NCBI GenBank assembly: GCA_030538185.1
Contig: JAUNUK010000004.1
Location: 1 to 64,000 of the forward strand
Direction of reading: 5' to 3'
Length of the DNA stretch: 64,000 nt
From: Actinomycetaceae bacterium
Lineage (GTDB): Bacteria > Actinomycetota > Actinomycetes > Actinomycetales > Actinomycetaceae
Shown: piece after piece, positions 1-8,868 of the stretch
Layout: each line of letters starts with the position of its first letter
Numbering within the stretch: position 1 is the stretch's first letter
Notes under the pieces: generated by a model
Database searches by the model: none
The model's input: the letters and a program-made list of their open reading frames with translations, nothing else
Told to the model about the DNA's origin: nothing
Translations under genes and position numbers: made by a program

Positions 1-54
1 AATTTCACGTTGCTCGCTAACTGTTGGTTCGGGGTTCGAATCCCCGTGGGCCTA
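1..54 (+). tRNA. 3' end of a tRNA or tRNA-like sequence (5' part outside the window)
   Basis: A clean T-arm is visible: stem CGGGG / CCCCG around the loop TTCGAAT, at about 31-47. It is followed by a seven-base segment TGGGCCT that could be the 3' acceptor strand, then A. The bases before the T-arm do not fold into a convincing anticodon arm, and no identity can be assigned. It may be the end of a type II tRNA, or a tRNA 3' end duplicated by integration of an element. The repeat described next starts directly after it. Confidence 0.35.
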
Positions 55-152
55 CAGTGTTGAATTGCGCGGCGATAATCCGCCGCGCGTCACTCAAGCG
101 AATCGGAAGACGCGACTTCCGATTCGCTTTGATACTTAATCATGTGGGCGGC
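55..152 (-). repeat. Two-hairpin intergenic element, copy 1 of 5
   Basis: In minus orientation this carries the same parts as the copies near 16.6, 22.6, 42.1 and 60.7 kb: a leader containing CGCCCACATG, a hairpin with stem GCGAATCGGAAG / CTTCCGATTCGC and loop TCGCGT, the spacer GAGTGAC, a second hairpin with stem GCGCGGCG / CGCCGCGC and loop GATTAT, and the tail AATTCAACACTG. It lies downstream of the minus-strand toxin-antitoxin pair. Like the other copies it sits at the 3' side of genes, so a role in termination or 3'-end protection is possible. Confidence 0.8.
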
Positions 153-192
153 ACCTGAGGTTGGTCATGTGGGGAGGACAAGGCTCTGATCC

Positions 193-495
193 TCACGCGG
201 AATGCAGGTAGTTGGCTACGGCATCTCTGATCAGGTCTGAGCGTCGACGACCCTCTTTGGCAGCCTGCGCATCAAGCTTCTGTGCCATTGCGGCATCCAG
301 TCGCATTGAGATAGTCGGCGAATGAATTCCGGGGGCCGTCAATGATGGACGGCCGCTTGCTGTTATCAGACGTTCAACCAAATCATCAGCTTCTTCATCA
401 TTCAGCACACGTCCATCACTCATGGTGATCTGGTCTACATCCTCGATATCATCTGCGGTGAGATCGGACGTTGGTCGGTAGCGTTCAAAATTCAC
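193..495 (-). CDS. Ribbon-helix-helix type antitoxin
   Basis: A protein of 100 residues. The C-terminal 40 residues (TISMRLDAAMAQKLDAQAAK, then a stretch ending in RDAVANYL) look like a CopG/RHH DNA-binding domain; the N-terminal part is acidic, as expected of an antitoxin's neutralising arm. I chose GTG at 495 because AAGGAG lies six bases upstream, inside the end of the preceding toxin gene; longer starts at 534, 543 and 573 exist. The toxin stop is one base away, so the two are translationally coupled. The order, toxin first, is the reverse of most TA operons. Family assignment is by pattern only. Confidence 0.7.
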   Translation of the reverse strand: MNFERYRPTSDLTADDIEDVDQITMSDGRVLNDEEADDLVERLITASGRPSLTAPGIHSPTISMRLDAAMAQKLDAQAAKEGRRRSDLIRDAVANYLHSA

Positions 496-496
496 G

Positions 497-736
497 TTAG
501 TCTCCTTGATGCTCAAAGCTGGTGGGTTGGACATGGATGACATACAGGTTCTCACCCTCTGGAAAGGCGACAATATGCAGTTCTACACCGCGCATATCGT
601 GACCGTAGTATTCGATACCTTGTTCACCCTGGCTGGTTACGACAGGCTGGATAGAGTGTGCGAAAGTCATGGCATGCAAGGCGTGGGCTTTGCCTATTCT
701 GTGCCGTCGAGCCGAACGAAAAAATTTGATTCCCAC
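497..736 (-). CDS. Small toxin-like protein of a toxin-first TA pair
   Basis: About 79 residues from a GTG at 736. The sequence has a basic N-terminal part (RSARRHRIGKAHALHAM) and a beta-rich C-terminal part ending in GENLYVIHVQPTSF. This resembles small toxin partners of RHH antitoxins, of the type with 'RRHGI...' N-termini and a final '...VIHAMP' strand. No catalytic residues can be assigned. Its stop at 497 is one base from the antitoxin start. A longer start at 802 would read through the promoter-like region, so it is less likely. Confidence 0.55.
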   Translation of the reverse strand: MGIKFFRSARRHRIGKAHALHAMTFAHSIQPVVTSQGEQGIEYYGHDMRGVELHIVAFPEGENLYVIHVQPTSFEHQGD

Positions 737-742
737 ACTTGA

Positions 743-767
743 TTGTGTCACACACAACCCTATTATG
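743..767 (-). promoter_or_regulatory. Extended -10 promoter and operator-like inverted repeat of the TA pair
   Basis: On the minus strand TTGCATAAT (an extended -10, TG-N-ATAAT type) lies at 762-770. A 15-bp inverted repeat, TTGTGT-GTG-ACACAA, follows immediately at 743-757, just before the GTG start. The position suits autoregulation by the RHH antitoxin; this is inferred from sequence only. Confidence 0.5.
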
Positions 768-814
768 CAAGACACAAATACTGCATGGGTAGCCATACCC
801 ACACGGCGGGTGTC

Positions 815-3800
815 CTACTGTTTCATCGGGGTTCGTAGGAAGTAGACCAAGGACACGGCGCCTCCGATGATTCCCACCAGGCCAAATCCCAGCAGGATGC
901 CTGACAATCTGCCAGATTTCCTGGCATCTGCAACGGCTGCAGCACCAAACGGAGCAGACGCAGCATCCAGGCTCTCATTCGCGGCAATCGAGGCATCACC
1001 GACCGCATCCGCCCCAGCAACCCCCAATGGGCGCACAGGGCTATTGCTCCAGTCAACGGAACTTGCACCCGCGGTACCAGCCGATCCGAGCGCTGCCGCA
1101 CCACTCAGAGTGTTGCCGCTAAGGGCTTGCGCACGCGAAGAACGCGTGCCCGACGCGCCACTGCCGCCCTGCTGCACAACACCCCCAGCGCCCATGTTCG
1201 CAGCGCTATTCCCCGGATTTCCGCCACTTGCGCTCGCCGCAACTTGCGACGCCGGATTCACGCTGCCAGGGGACGCAACTCGCTGTCCAGTATTTGCTGG
1301 TTTATTCGCGGCCACAGTGCTGCCAGGGGTTTTGGCTTTGTTTCCAAAATCCAGATTTTGTTTTCCCTTTCCGGGTGACACAGTGGGCGCGACAGTGGGC
1401 TTTGGCGTGGGCTTCACTGTGGGCTTTGGCGTGGGAGTTTTCGTTGGGGTGGGCGTTGGCTTAGGTGTCGGAGTAGGCGTTGGACCAGGCTGCCCCCCTT
1501 CGCTGTCAGGAGCCCCCACAGTGCCACCCAAGGCCACACCCGCAGCAACAGCTGCCGTAGAAGCCGACCGGCCTGCAGTAATGCTTGTGTCGCCGACCAA
1601 GAAACTCACCGTCATTGAGCGTTTCACCAAGGTTTCCTGCCCTTTCAACTTCCACTGATAGTCGAAAGTAGCCACGTACAATCCTGGAGCTGTAAAGACA
1701 AAACCTTGGTGATCGTGTGTTCTGTCCGAGTAATTGACTGTTTTATTCAAATCAGCAGAGTCCATAAGGATATTGATCCCGCCCAAAACGGATTGGGTAG
1801 TCATCATGCGCCCAGGGCCCTCCAATTTCCCTATGCTCAAATTCACTGGACCTTCGATCTTGGAGTAATCGAGCCTTTCAGTTGAGAAACCCAGCCAAGG
1901 TAGCTGGTAGTCCTGTGTTTGAGGCAGACTCCAGATCCCGTTGGGGGCCGCGGCTGCAAGTTGGGCAAACTCCGCAGGCACTTTCATCCAGGTCGAGTCC
2001 GGTACAGGTAAAGCAAAGGTACCTGAAGGCCTCCAGACTGTTTGGCTTGGGATCTGGTCATCCCGTAAGACCACACCGGCCTTGTCCGCACTTGTCCCGT
2101 AGGAAGCCAGGTCCATGTGGCCGTGGTCAATAATCGTCGCAGGTACCCTATTGTTCCAGGTGGTCTCAATAGCCTTTGCTGCCTCGTTTGCGGGGATACT
2201 GGGGACGGCTGGCGCACCAGGATCCCCGCCTCCTTCTCCAGGCTCACCTGTCCCGCCGCCAGGTTCACTGCCGCCCCCGCCCTCGGCAGGCGGAATGCTG
2301 GCCGAAACGATCTGGCCGTCCTTGCAAAGACCCTTTTCTTCGTTTTCGGGCAGCAGCGGCGCATCGGGGTGTTTTAGGCGCAAGACTTCGTTGATGGCGG
2401 TGTTGCCGACGATGAACTTGACTGTGAAATCCGTTGCGCGCCGATTTGATAGGCCTCCGGTGACCAAGTCGTCTTTGGCAGTTCCCAGGAACTGTATAGC
2501 GACTGTGTTGGCGCCGGGGCGGTTGAAGTACATGCTCACAGGCGCTTCGGCAGGGGCAGACATGGTGGCCAGGCATGCCTTATTGTCACTGTCCATCAGC
2601 GCAGACCCGCAACTGGCCTCGGCCGTTATTTCAAGGACCGCCTGAGGGGTCAAGGAGCCGTGCTGATTGGCCAGCGCGATTTTGAAGCCTTGAGGCCCTT
2701 GGTAGAAGTCGAAGCGTTGCGTAAAGGGCAGGCCTTCTTTGAACAGGCTGTAGTCCACCCCCGCGCTGGACAATACTAAACGGGCCAGACCTTCAGTGCT
2801 TTGACCTGGCAGTTCATAGACCCAGCCACCTTCGGCCTCCACAGTGCGGTTATCCATAGCACCCGGACCCACACACTTTAGGGCTGCGTCCGGCACACCA
2901 ATGGCCAAAGAAGACCCGGAGCGCCCCAGATTGCTCTGAGTGCCATCTGGGCTTCGGTGCACAACTTGTCGGGACAGTTCAGCCTTGGCATCAGTGCTGA
3001 CAGATAAGACCACGTCCCCGGCCGAATGCAGCGAGGGCAGGTCCTGGGCCGCATGCCCGTAAAAGATGTCGTCGAAGTTTTCTTCTAGCTGTGCGGCAGT
3101 AATAACCGGCGCGGGCACCCCGCCAGACCCGCCGCCAGGCCCACCAGCGTCACCACCGCCAGCCCCACCACTACCACCCTCGGGAGCCTTTAAACCCATC
3201 TCGCTGCGGATGTCTTCAGCACTTTTAGTGATCTTATTGAGCCTAACCGTGGTTCCTTCCGGCAGGCCGACCTCGGCGTCCGAGCCGATCAGCCAGGTCA
3301 TGTACTGTCTGGGGCTGGCCTCCTCGGCCTGCCCAATACGGGTCACACGCGCCTCCCAACCCAGCTGATAGATTCCTGCGGTCGAAAACGCCCAGTCCAT
3401 GTGGGCGTGCGAACCAACCCCAGGGAAGTGCGTGCGGTATTTTTCCTCGTGTGATGAGGCGATGCGGTTGCGCCCGCCATTGTTGAAAACCTCAACCCGT
3501 CCGGGGCCATTCACATCCGCCAGGGACAGGGCGACGCGGTTGTGCAGCAAGTTTTTAGGGACCGCTTGCTCGTGCGTCGGGTCGAATGCCCCCGTGCCTG
3601 GCCACAGCGGTCGCCACCCTTCGGGGTGAGCAGTCGGCGCATTCCACACAATCGTTCCGGGCGCCCCCAAAAACGACAACCCGGGCGCATCAGGCACGAC
3701 AATCCTGGACACCTCGCGCCCGTTCTTGTCGGCGTCTGGCGCCAGGCGCAAACACACCGTGTCGGGGTCCACGATTTTCGTGCCGTCCACCAACAAAACC

Positions 3801-4132
3801 CGCAGTTTATCCTCGTGGAAGGTCACATACGCCGAATCGATATGCGACTGATAAATCATGCGCCGCCCCGCACACGGGTGCGCCTGCCCGTTCATTTGCA
3901 GGTCAGCGGGCAAATCCACGCCAAACCCGCGCTGCCCGAGCACATGCGCCGGAAATTCGGGGTCGGCTTGCGCCGCATTTGCCGCCAGCGCCCCAGGAAT
4001 TATCCCGAGGACGGCCACGCACATCACCGCAATCCCCGCCGCAGCCTTTCGCCACTTTCCCCCATTTCCGAGGGCGGTTTCCCCTTGACGCCGTGGTTCC
4101 AATGGCTTGGTTCTTTCGATTATTTTTCGCAT
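815..4132 (-). CDS. Giant anchored-repeat surface protein of a metal ABC locus
   Basis: About 1105 residues. The chosen ATG at 4132 gives a basic N-terminus and a signal peptide (core GIAVMCVAVLGIIPGALA). Three copies of the actinobacterial 'surface-anchored repeat' domain follow, each with a W-x-G/GP-G-x-F-...-H-x-H-x-x-W-x-F...PG-Y/I-Y pattern, separated by glycine-rich linkers. Next come a Pro/Thr repeat region, likely spanning the wall, and a C-terminal membrane segment (GILLGFGLVGIIGGAVSLVY) with a short basic tail. There is no LPxTG. It belongs to the family described as a putative ABC transporter-associated repeat protein. It is the last gene of the operon, 11 bases after the permease stop. 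A surface metal-capture or display role is inferred. Confidence 0.8.
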   Translation of the reverse strand: MRKIIERTKPLEPRRQGETALGNGGKWRKAAAGIAVMCVAVLGIIPGALAANAAQADPEFPAHVLGQRGFGVDLPADLQMNGQAHPCAGRRMIYQSHIDSAYVTFHEDKLRVLLVDGTKIVDPDTVCLRLAPDADKNGREVSRIVVPDAPGLSFLGAPGTIVWNAPTAHPEGWRPLWPGTGAFDPTHEQAVPKNLLHNRVALSLADVNGPGRVEVFNNGGRNRIASSHEEKYRTHFPGVGSHAHMDWAFSTAGIYQLGWEARVTRIGQAEEASPRQYMTWLIGSDAEVGLPEGTTVRLNKITKSAEDIRSEMGLKAPEGGSGGAGGGDAGGPGGGSGGVPAPVITAAQLEENFDDIFYGHAAQDLPSLHSAGDVVLSVSTDAKAELSRQVVHRSPDGTQSNLGRSGSSLAIGVPDAALKCVGPGAMDNRTVEAEGGWVYELPGQSTEGLARLVLSSAGVDYSLFKEGLPFTQRFDFYQGPQGFKIALANQHGSLTPQAVLEITAEASCGSALMDSDNKACLATMSAPAEAPVSMYFNRPGANTVAIQFLGTAKDDLVTGGLSNRRATDFTVKFIVGNTAINEVLRLKHPDAPLLPENEEKGLCKDGQIVSASIPPAEGGGGSEPGGGTGEPGEGGGDPGAPAVPSIPANEAAKAIETTWNNRVPATIIDHGHMDLASYGTSADKAGVVLRDDQIPSQTVWRPSGTFALPVPDSTWMKVPAEFAQLAAAAPNGIWSLPQTQDYQLPWLGFSTERLDYSKIEGPVNLSIGKLEGPGRMMTTQSVLGGINILMDSADLNKTVNYSDRTHDHQGFVFTAPGLYVATFDYQWKLKGQETLVKRSMTVSFLVGDTSITAGRSASTAAVAAGVALGGTVGAPDSEGGQPGPTPTPTPKPTPTPTKTPTPKPTVKPTPKPTVAPTVSPGKGKQNLDFGNKAKTPGSTVAANKPANTGQRVASPGSVNPASQVAASASGGNPGNSAANMGAGGVVQQGGSGASGTRSSRAQALSGNTLSGAAALGSAGTAGASSVDWSNSPVRPLGVAGADAVGDASIAANESLDAASAPFGAAAVADARKSGRLSGILLGFGLVGIIGGAVSLVYFLRTPMKQ

Positions 4133-4143
4133 TTTTTTACTTT

Positions 4144-5103
4144 CTAGTTCACCAGACTGGGGCTGTGGTCCTTTGCGAACGGGACACTGCCTGTGGTTTT
4201 TACTCTTGAAAGGCCTTGAGATCCGCGCTTTTCCTCGACCTCGAGTGACACACCGCGGTTTGTCGTTCCCCTGTATGCCTTGTACGCCCTGTAGACCCAA
4301 GCCAGCAGAAACACGGCTGTGACGCATAAGACGATGGTGGCGCCTGTGGGCAGGTCGATGGCCCAGGACAGGTAGATGCCCACGAAGGCACACAAGCCAC
4401 CCAAGATGGGTCCTAACACGAACATGTGGGACAGCTTGTTGGTCAGCAAACGGGCGGTGGCTGCCGGAGTAATCAACAGGGCCAAGACCAAAATATTCCC
4501 GATGGTCCTAACAGAGATGACGACGGCCATTGTGACGGCCACGTACAGGAAAATATCCAACCAAAACACCGGAAGACCTGCGGCTTTTGAGGTCTCGCGA
4601 TCTAAGGTGACTGACACTAATTCCTTGTTCAACATCAAGACCGCACCAACGATCAACAAACCGATCCCCGCGGTCATCACAACATCCGAGGTCGGAACAC
4701 CTGTAATGGAACCAAACAAGAACGACTGTAGGGATCCTGTATAACCAGGCACCCGTGAAATTATCACCAAGCCCAAGGCGAAAGCGGCAGCAAAAAAGAT
4801 GCCTATGACGCTGTCTTCTTTTAGTTGACGCCCTTGTGAAAACACTGCGACCAGCAAGGCGACCAGTAGTCCCGCAACCGCCCCACCTAGCAGCAGGGAC
4901 CCTTGGAACACGAAGGCCACCGCAATCCCAGGAAAGACGGCGTGCGCGACCGCATCCCCGATAAAGGCCATGCCGCGTAACACCACATGCGCGCCAATGA
5001 TCGCACACACCCCGGCAGCCATAACGGAAACTATCAGCGCCTTCGGCAAGAACGCCAAGGCAGGGTTTGACAGATCACGTAAGAAATCAATGAATGAGAT
5101 CAT
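4144..5103 (-). CDS. Anchored-repeat ABC transporter, permease (ABC-3 / ZnuB-MntB type)
   Basis: A protein of 319 residues with about eight hydrophobic segments and the ABC-3 family pattern for Mn/Zn/Fe uptake (GAHVVLRGMAFIGDAVAHAV near the N-terminus, GNILVLALLITPAATA later). It forms the membrane channel for a divalent metal. The start ATG overlaps the stop of the upstream ATPase gene as ATGA, so translation is coupled. The C-terminal 45 residues are hydrophilic and longer than usual. The metal is not decided by the sequence; the Zur-like box upstream of the operon favours zinc. Confidence 0.88.
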   Translation of the reverse strand: MISFIDFLRDLSNPALAFLPKALIVSVMAAGVCAIIGAHVVLRGMAFIGDAVAHAVFPGIAVAFVFQGSLLLGGAVAGLLVALLVAVFSQGRQLKEDSVIGIFFAAAFALGLVIISRVPGYTGSLQSFLFGSITGVPTSDVVMTAGIGLLIVGAVLMLNKELVSVTLDRETSKAAGLPVFWLDIFLYVAVTMAVVISVRTIGNILVLALLITPAATARLLTNKLSHMFVLGPILGGLCAFVGIYLSWAIDLPTGATIVLCVTAVFLLAWVYRAYKAYRGTTNRGVSLEVEEKRGSQGLSRVKTTGSVPFAKDHSPSLVN

Positions 5104-5942
5104 GCTTCAACCTCCACATCTCCCAGGCCGACGGTCTTTAGCAGTGGGGAGCCTCGACGCAAGCGGAAGGTCTCAATCCAAGGTTCGGGGTGGCGCAGCT
5201 CTTGTGGCGCTCCAACTGCGATAACGCGACGATTGATCAGTGATAACCGTTGGCAGGTCGCGGTTGCTTGGGCCAGATCGTGTGTGGACATCAAAAGCGA
5301 GGACCCCTGGTTTGCCAGGCGCAAAAACAGTTCTGCCAGGTCTTCCTGATTGGGCACATCCAGGCCGGTGAAAGGCTCATCTAACAGCAAGATCGCTGGT
5401 TCAGTGGCCAAGGCTCGCGCAATCAAGACACGCTGGCGTTGCCCTCCGGACAGTTCCGCCACAGGCCTAGTGGCCAAGTCGCTCATATTGACGCGCGCCA
5501 GGGCCCTCATGGTCGCAGCGTAGTCCTCAACCCGCGCGCGCCTGCCCAGACCAATCATGGCGGCACGTCCCGTCAGCACCACCCCTTGCACGTCTACGGG
5601 GAAGTTCCACGCAAACTCATGCCGCTGAGGCACGTACCCGATCATGTGTCGCGTGGCCTTCCCAGACATGCCCGCGACCAGTATCTCTCCGCTTTCAGGT
5701 TTCAACAGACCCAAAATCGAACGCATTAACGTAGTTTTTCCTGCGCCATTGGGCCCGACCAGTCCCATGAGTTCCCCTTGGGCAACCGCCAAGTCAACCC
5801 CCTGCAAAACCGGGCGTCCACCCAGCTTCACGTACAGGTCCCGCACCTCCAAGGCCTGTGGCGTTTTGCGGCCTGGCGTTCCTCCCCGCATTGGCACACG
5901 TTCTTTCGGGCTTTTCTTCAAGCTTGTTATCTGCGTGCTCAT
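5100..5942 (-). CDS. Anchored-repeat ABC transporter, ATP-binding protein
   Basis: A protein of 280 residues. Walker A GPNGAGKT is at about 63-70, a Q-loop at YVPQR, the signature LSGGQ at about 164-168, and Walker B ILLLDEP at about 184-190, followed by a switch His in STHD. It is closest in pattern to ZnuC/MntA-type ATPases of metal importers. A 30-residue basic N-terminal extension precedes the domain. It overlaps the genes on both sides by four bases (ATGA), placing it firmly in the anchored-repeat operon, where it energises the permease encoded next. Confidence 0.9.
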   Translation of the reverse strand: MSTQITSLKKSPKERVPMRGGTPGRKTPQALEVRDLYVKLGGRPVLQGVDLAVAQGELMGLVGPNGAGKTTLMRSILGLLKPESGEILVAGMSGKATRHMIGYVPQRHEFAWNFPVDVQGVVLTGRAAMIGLGRRARVEDYAATMRALARVNMSDLATRPVAELSGGQRQRVLIARALATEPAILLLDEPFTGLDVPNQEDLAELFLRLANQGSSLLMSTHDLAQATATCQRLSLINRRVIAVGAPQELRHPEPWIETFRLRRGSPLLKTVGLGDVEVEA

Positions 5943-7063
5943 AGGGTTGTGGGCCCTTCTGTCCGGTTTTCTTCTTGGAAGATTTGTTGGCGGGCAGCGG
6001 CAATTGCCCGTCTATTCGCCTGCCAACGCCACAGGCCAAAACCGCTCAGTCCCAGTGCCAATACGACAATTGCAACAACCACAAGGGTTTGTGTGCTGAT
6101 GAATATCCCACCCGCGTGGGCGGGGTTAGCTGGCGTTCCAAGTGCCGCTGTATCAGGCGTGCCATTCGCCACGTCAAGACCAGCGCCACCAGCAGCGCCA
6201 CCGTCTACCGCGCCCGCCTCAGCTCCTTGTGTCCCGCTGCCTTCGGGCACGTCTTGACCAGGTGCTACGTTCCCTGCTGGGCCGCCCTCGGCAATTTGGC
6301 CTGAGCCTGCGGCCATGCCGACCCCGCCCTCGCCTGGGGCAAAGTGGGCCGTTTCAAGGAAGCGTGCGCGCAAGGCCTCTTCGGCCGAGGCCCCATCCCC
6401 GATGGCGAAACGCATGACCTGGGAGTCGCGCAGGACGCGGCCATCAGGCAAGGTGGCGGCCAGTTGCATGCGGACCAGGTAGACGCCGGGTTTGGTGAAT
6501 ACCCAGTTAGCGTGGGTGTGGGTGTTGGCATCGACCCAGACGGGTTGTTCGCTGCGTTTCGTGGATGTCCACAGCACGCTTGGCTCGCCGAAGGTGCCGC
6601 TTTGCAGGAAAACGGTCATGTCGCCGGGGCCTTGCAGGCCGCTGAGCGTATAGGTCACGCCGCGGGTGTTGGTCCCAAGCAGGCTTGGCGCCATGGTGTT
6701 CCAACCCAGCCAAAGGACGCCTGACCTTTGATTTTGTTCAATGACGTGGGCTTGTGTTCCTTGGGTTTCCCCCAGGAAGGCGTACTCCTTTGCCGCAGGC
6801 ACAGTTTGAAGTGCGCCATCGTTTACGCGCAAAACAGTTTGGTCGAAGGCGCGCCACAAGGGTTTGGTGCCGGTGTCGTCGCGCGCCATGAAACGCAGCT
6901 TGCCCTCTTGAACGACCGGTCCAACATCGACGTGTCCGGCACCTATTTCGACGGCTTGTCCGGGGGCTATCTCCTCTGTGACAAGGGCGTGCGCCGGAAG
7001 TCCAACAAACACCAGTACCGCCGATGCCATCGCGGCCAAACTCAGAAATCTTATCTTTTTCAT
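5939..7063 (-). CDS. Single-repeat surface-anchored protein of the metal ABC locus
   Basis: A protein of 374 residues with an N-terminal signal peptide (MKKIRFLSLAAMASAVLVFV), one surface-anchored repeat domain (about 28-220; HVDVGPV, WLGWNT, THTHANWVFTKPGVY), an Ala/Gly-rich linker and a C-terminal membrane helix (TLVVVAIVVLALGLSGFGLW) with a basic tail. No sortase motif precedes the helix, so it is probably membrane-anchored. It starts within the stop of the substrate-binding gene and overlaps the ATPase gene. It is probably a surface partner of the transporter; the ligand is unknown. Confidence 0.8.
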   Translation of the reverse strand: MKKIRFLSLAAMASAVLVFVGLPAHALVTEEIAPGQAVEIGAGHVDVGPVVQEGKLRFMARDDTGTKPLWRAFDQTVLRVNDGALQTVPAAKEYAFLGETQGTQAHVIEQNQRSGVLWLGWNTMAPSLLGTNTRGVTYTLSGLQGPGDMTVFLQSGTFGEPSVLWTSTKRSEQPVWVDANTHTHANWVFTKPGVYLVRMQLAATLPDGRVLRDSQVMRFAIGDGASAEEALRARFLETAHFAPGEGGVGMAAGSGQIAEGGPAGNVAPGQDVPEGSGTQGAEAGAVDGGAAGGAGLDVANGTPDTAALGTPANPAHAGGIFISTQTLVVVAIVVLALGLSGFGLWRWQANRRAIAAARQQIFQEENRTEGPTTL

Positions 7064-8868
7064 TTTTTCTCTGTTATCGGGTTGTTCAAGACAGATGTCT
7101 TTAATCCACCGAGGCAGGCGGATAAAGACCGGGCATTGGCTCGCATCATTTGGGCATAACTGCTGACCTGGTCATCGAAGGCATCGCCGTACAGTTTGCA
7201 GACCCGCACCCCAAGGGTCGAGGCAATCTCACTGAGCTGTGAGGACCTGACCGCCAGGTTTGGCTCCAAGAAAACCGCAGGAACATGCAAGTCACGCAGT
7301 GTTTGCGTGAGTTTCTTTATGTCTTGCACACTGGCCTCAACCCCCGGGTTCGGGGTTGCAAAACCGGCCACCTTTAGCCCGTATGCGTTGGCCAAATACC
7401 CGTAGGCGTCATGAGTGGTCACCAGGTAGCGACGGTCTTCAGGGATTGAGGCGATCGACGCACGCATATGCGCATCCAGCTCGTCCAGTTCCTGCAGATA
7501 TTTCTGCGCATTCGCGGCATAAACCTGCGCGCCAGCCCTATCTGTCTTGGACATCACATCGCGAATAATTTTCACGTATGCCTTGGCATTGGCCACGTCG
7601 TGCCACAGATGCGGGTCAATCTCGCCGTGCACATGTTTACCCAAAACGGCTTGCGGCAGTTGATAGACCTGTTCACCTGCACGACCGAGGAAGCGAAACG
7701 AAGATTCCTTCGGAATATCAGCCAGGGCTTTCGAGGGCACAGAGATTACCGTCGAGGACGGCTCGTAAGAACGCGCTGCCTTATTCCCGTTGTTCCTGCC
7801 CTCAATATCATCGCCATAGATTTCGATTGCGCCAGTATCCAGGTTCACCGAAATGTCGGCATGTCCAATGTCCAATACGGTGGGTTTCGCGCCCCCGGTC
7901 GCGGCCCCGGTCGAGGCTCCAGCACCGGCCCCACTCGCGGCCCCATCCCCGGAACCCCCCAGAACCGTCGATGGCTCCACGCCGACGGCGAAGGTCACCA
8001 CCCCGCGCGCGCCCGTGTCTTGCGCTACGTCCCCAGAGTCTTGCGCTATCTCGGCCCCCAGATGCAGCCTGTACACCCCGGGCTTAGTAAACGCCCAGGA
8101 CATGTGCATATGTGCATCCATAGGCAAGAGTGCCTGCCCGTATCCAGCTCCCACACCGCCAGAGCCGCCACTAGTTCCAGGTGCTTTCCGCGCTGCGCCC
8201 TCGGGAGAAAAAAATAGTTCAGGCGTGCCGAAACTGCCGGTGACGTAGCCAAACAATTTACCTGGCCCCTCGACCTGCGAGGCGTTCAGGCGCACTTCAG
8301 CGGCCCTTCCCATCCCCAGGTCCTTGCCGCTGCCGCGCACCCGCAGCCCCAGCCATATCGTGTCCAGGTTGATGTTTTCAATCAGGGGGATCAGGTTGGC
8401 CCCGTATTTGGAGGCCTCCTCGGCCAGCGAGATATTGGGCGCGGACGCGGGCAGGTTGGCGTCAATCGCGCGAATCAGGTTTTGTTCCTCCAGCAGCATG
8501 TAGTTCGTGAAGGCCATATCGGAGTAAACAATGTCGCGCACGTCGCGCAGGGAGGGCTCGAAGCTGTGCGGGTCCCCACCCTTGGGGACCAAAGATTTCA
8601 CAAACATACGTTCACCTGCAACGTGACGCGCCAGGTCGGCAATAATTTCGGTTGTGGTGATCACGCTTGGACGCCCGTCCGCTTTTTCAGTTTCCATTGC
8701 CGAGGGCGTTTCGTGCGCGGCTGCAGCACTCACGATTGGCGCGTCGCCCAGGATCACACTGGCGACCAGGCTCAGGCTACCCAGGCTGAGCGCCAGCGCA
8801 GATATCACTCGAGACGAAGGCCTAGATGGCTTGTGTGCCGTGGCGCTATATTCTTTCGATTCAGACAC
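7060..8868 (-). CDS. Anchored-repeat ABC transporter, metal substrate-binding protein
   Basis: A protein of 602 residues. An N-terminal hydrophobic segment is followed by a ZnuA/TroA-like fold split in two: VITTTEIIADLARHVAGERM and KGGDPHSFEPSLRDV first, then HVHGEIDPHLWHDV, TTHDAYGYLANAYGL and a C-terminal half after residue about 400. His residues in these motifs are the expected metal ligands. The roughly 250 residues between the halves are a surface-anchored repeat (HMHMSWAFTKPGVYRLHLG) plus an Ala/Gly linker, an insertion typical of this family. There is no lipobox Cys. It starts at a GTG that overlaps the previous stop by eight bases. Confidence 0.85.
   Translation of the reverse strand: MSESKEYSATAHKPSRPSSRVISALALSLGSLSLVASVILGDAPIVSAAAAHETPSAMETEKADGRPSVITTTEIIADLARHVAGERMFVKSLVPKGGDPHSFEPSLRDVRDIVYSDMAFTNYMLLEEQNLIRAIDANLPASAPNISLAEEASKYGANLIPLIENINLDTIWLGLRVRGSGKDLGMGRAAEVRLNASQVEGPGKLFGYVTGSFGTPELFFSPEGAARKAPGTSGGSGGVGAGYGQALLPMDAHMHMSWAFTKPGVYRLHLGAEIAQDSGDVAQDTGARGVVTFAVGVEPSTVLGGSGDGAASGAGAGASTGAATGGAKPTVLDIGHADISVNLDTGAIEIYGDDIEGRNNGNKAARSYEPSSTVISVPSKALADIPKESSFRFLGRAGEQVYQLPQAVLGKHVHGEIDPHLWHDVANAKAYVKIIRDVMSKTDRAGAQVYAANAQKYLQELDELDAHMRASIASIPEDRRYLVTTHDAYGYLANAYGLKVAGFATPNPGVEASVQDIKKLTQTLRDLHVPAVFLEPNLAVRSSQLSEIASTLGVRVCKLYGDAFDDQVSSYAQMMRANARSLSACLGGLKTSVLNNPITEKK

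Noticed and set aside
1..54. tmRNA 3' end
   Set aside because: tmRNA ends in a conserved GCTCCACCA-type acceptor; this sequence ends TGGGCCTACA.
867..1658. 263-codon plus-strand frame in the giant repeat protein gene
   Set aside because: A mirror of the Ala/Pro/Thr-rich C-terminal part of the real gene (GVGVGV from TPTPTP codons).
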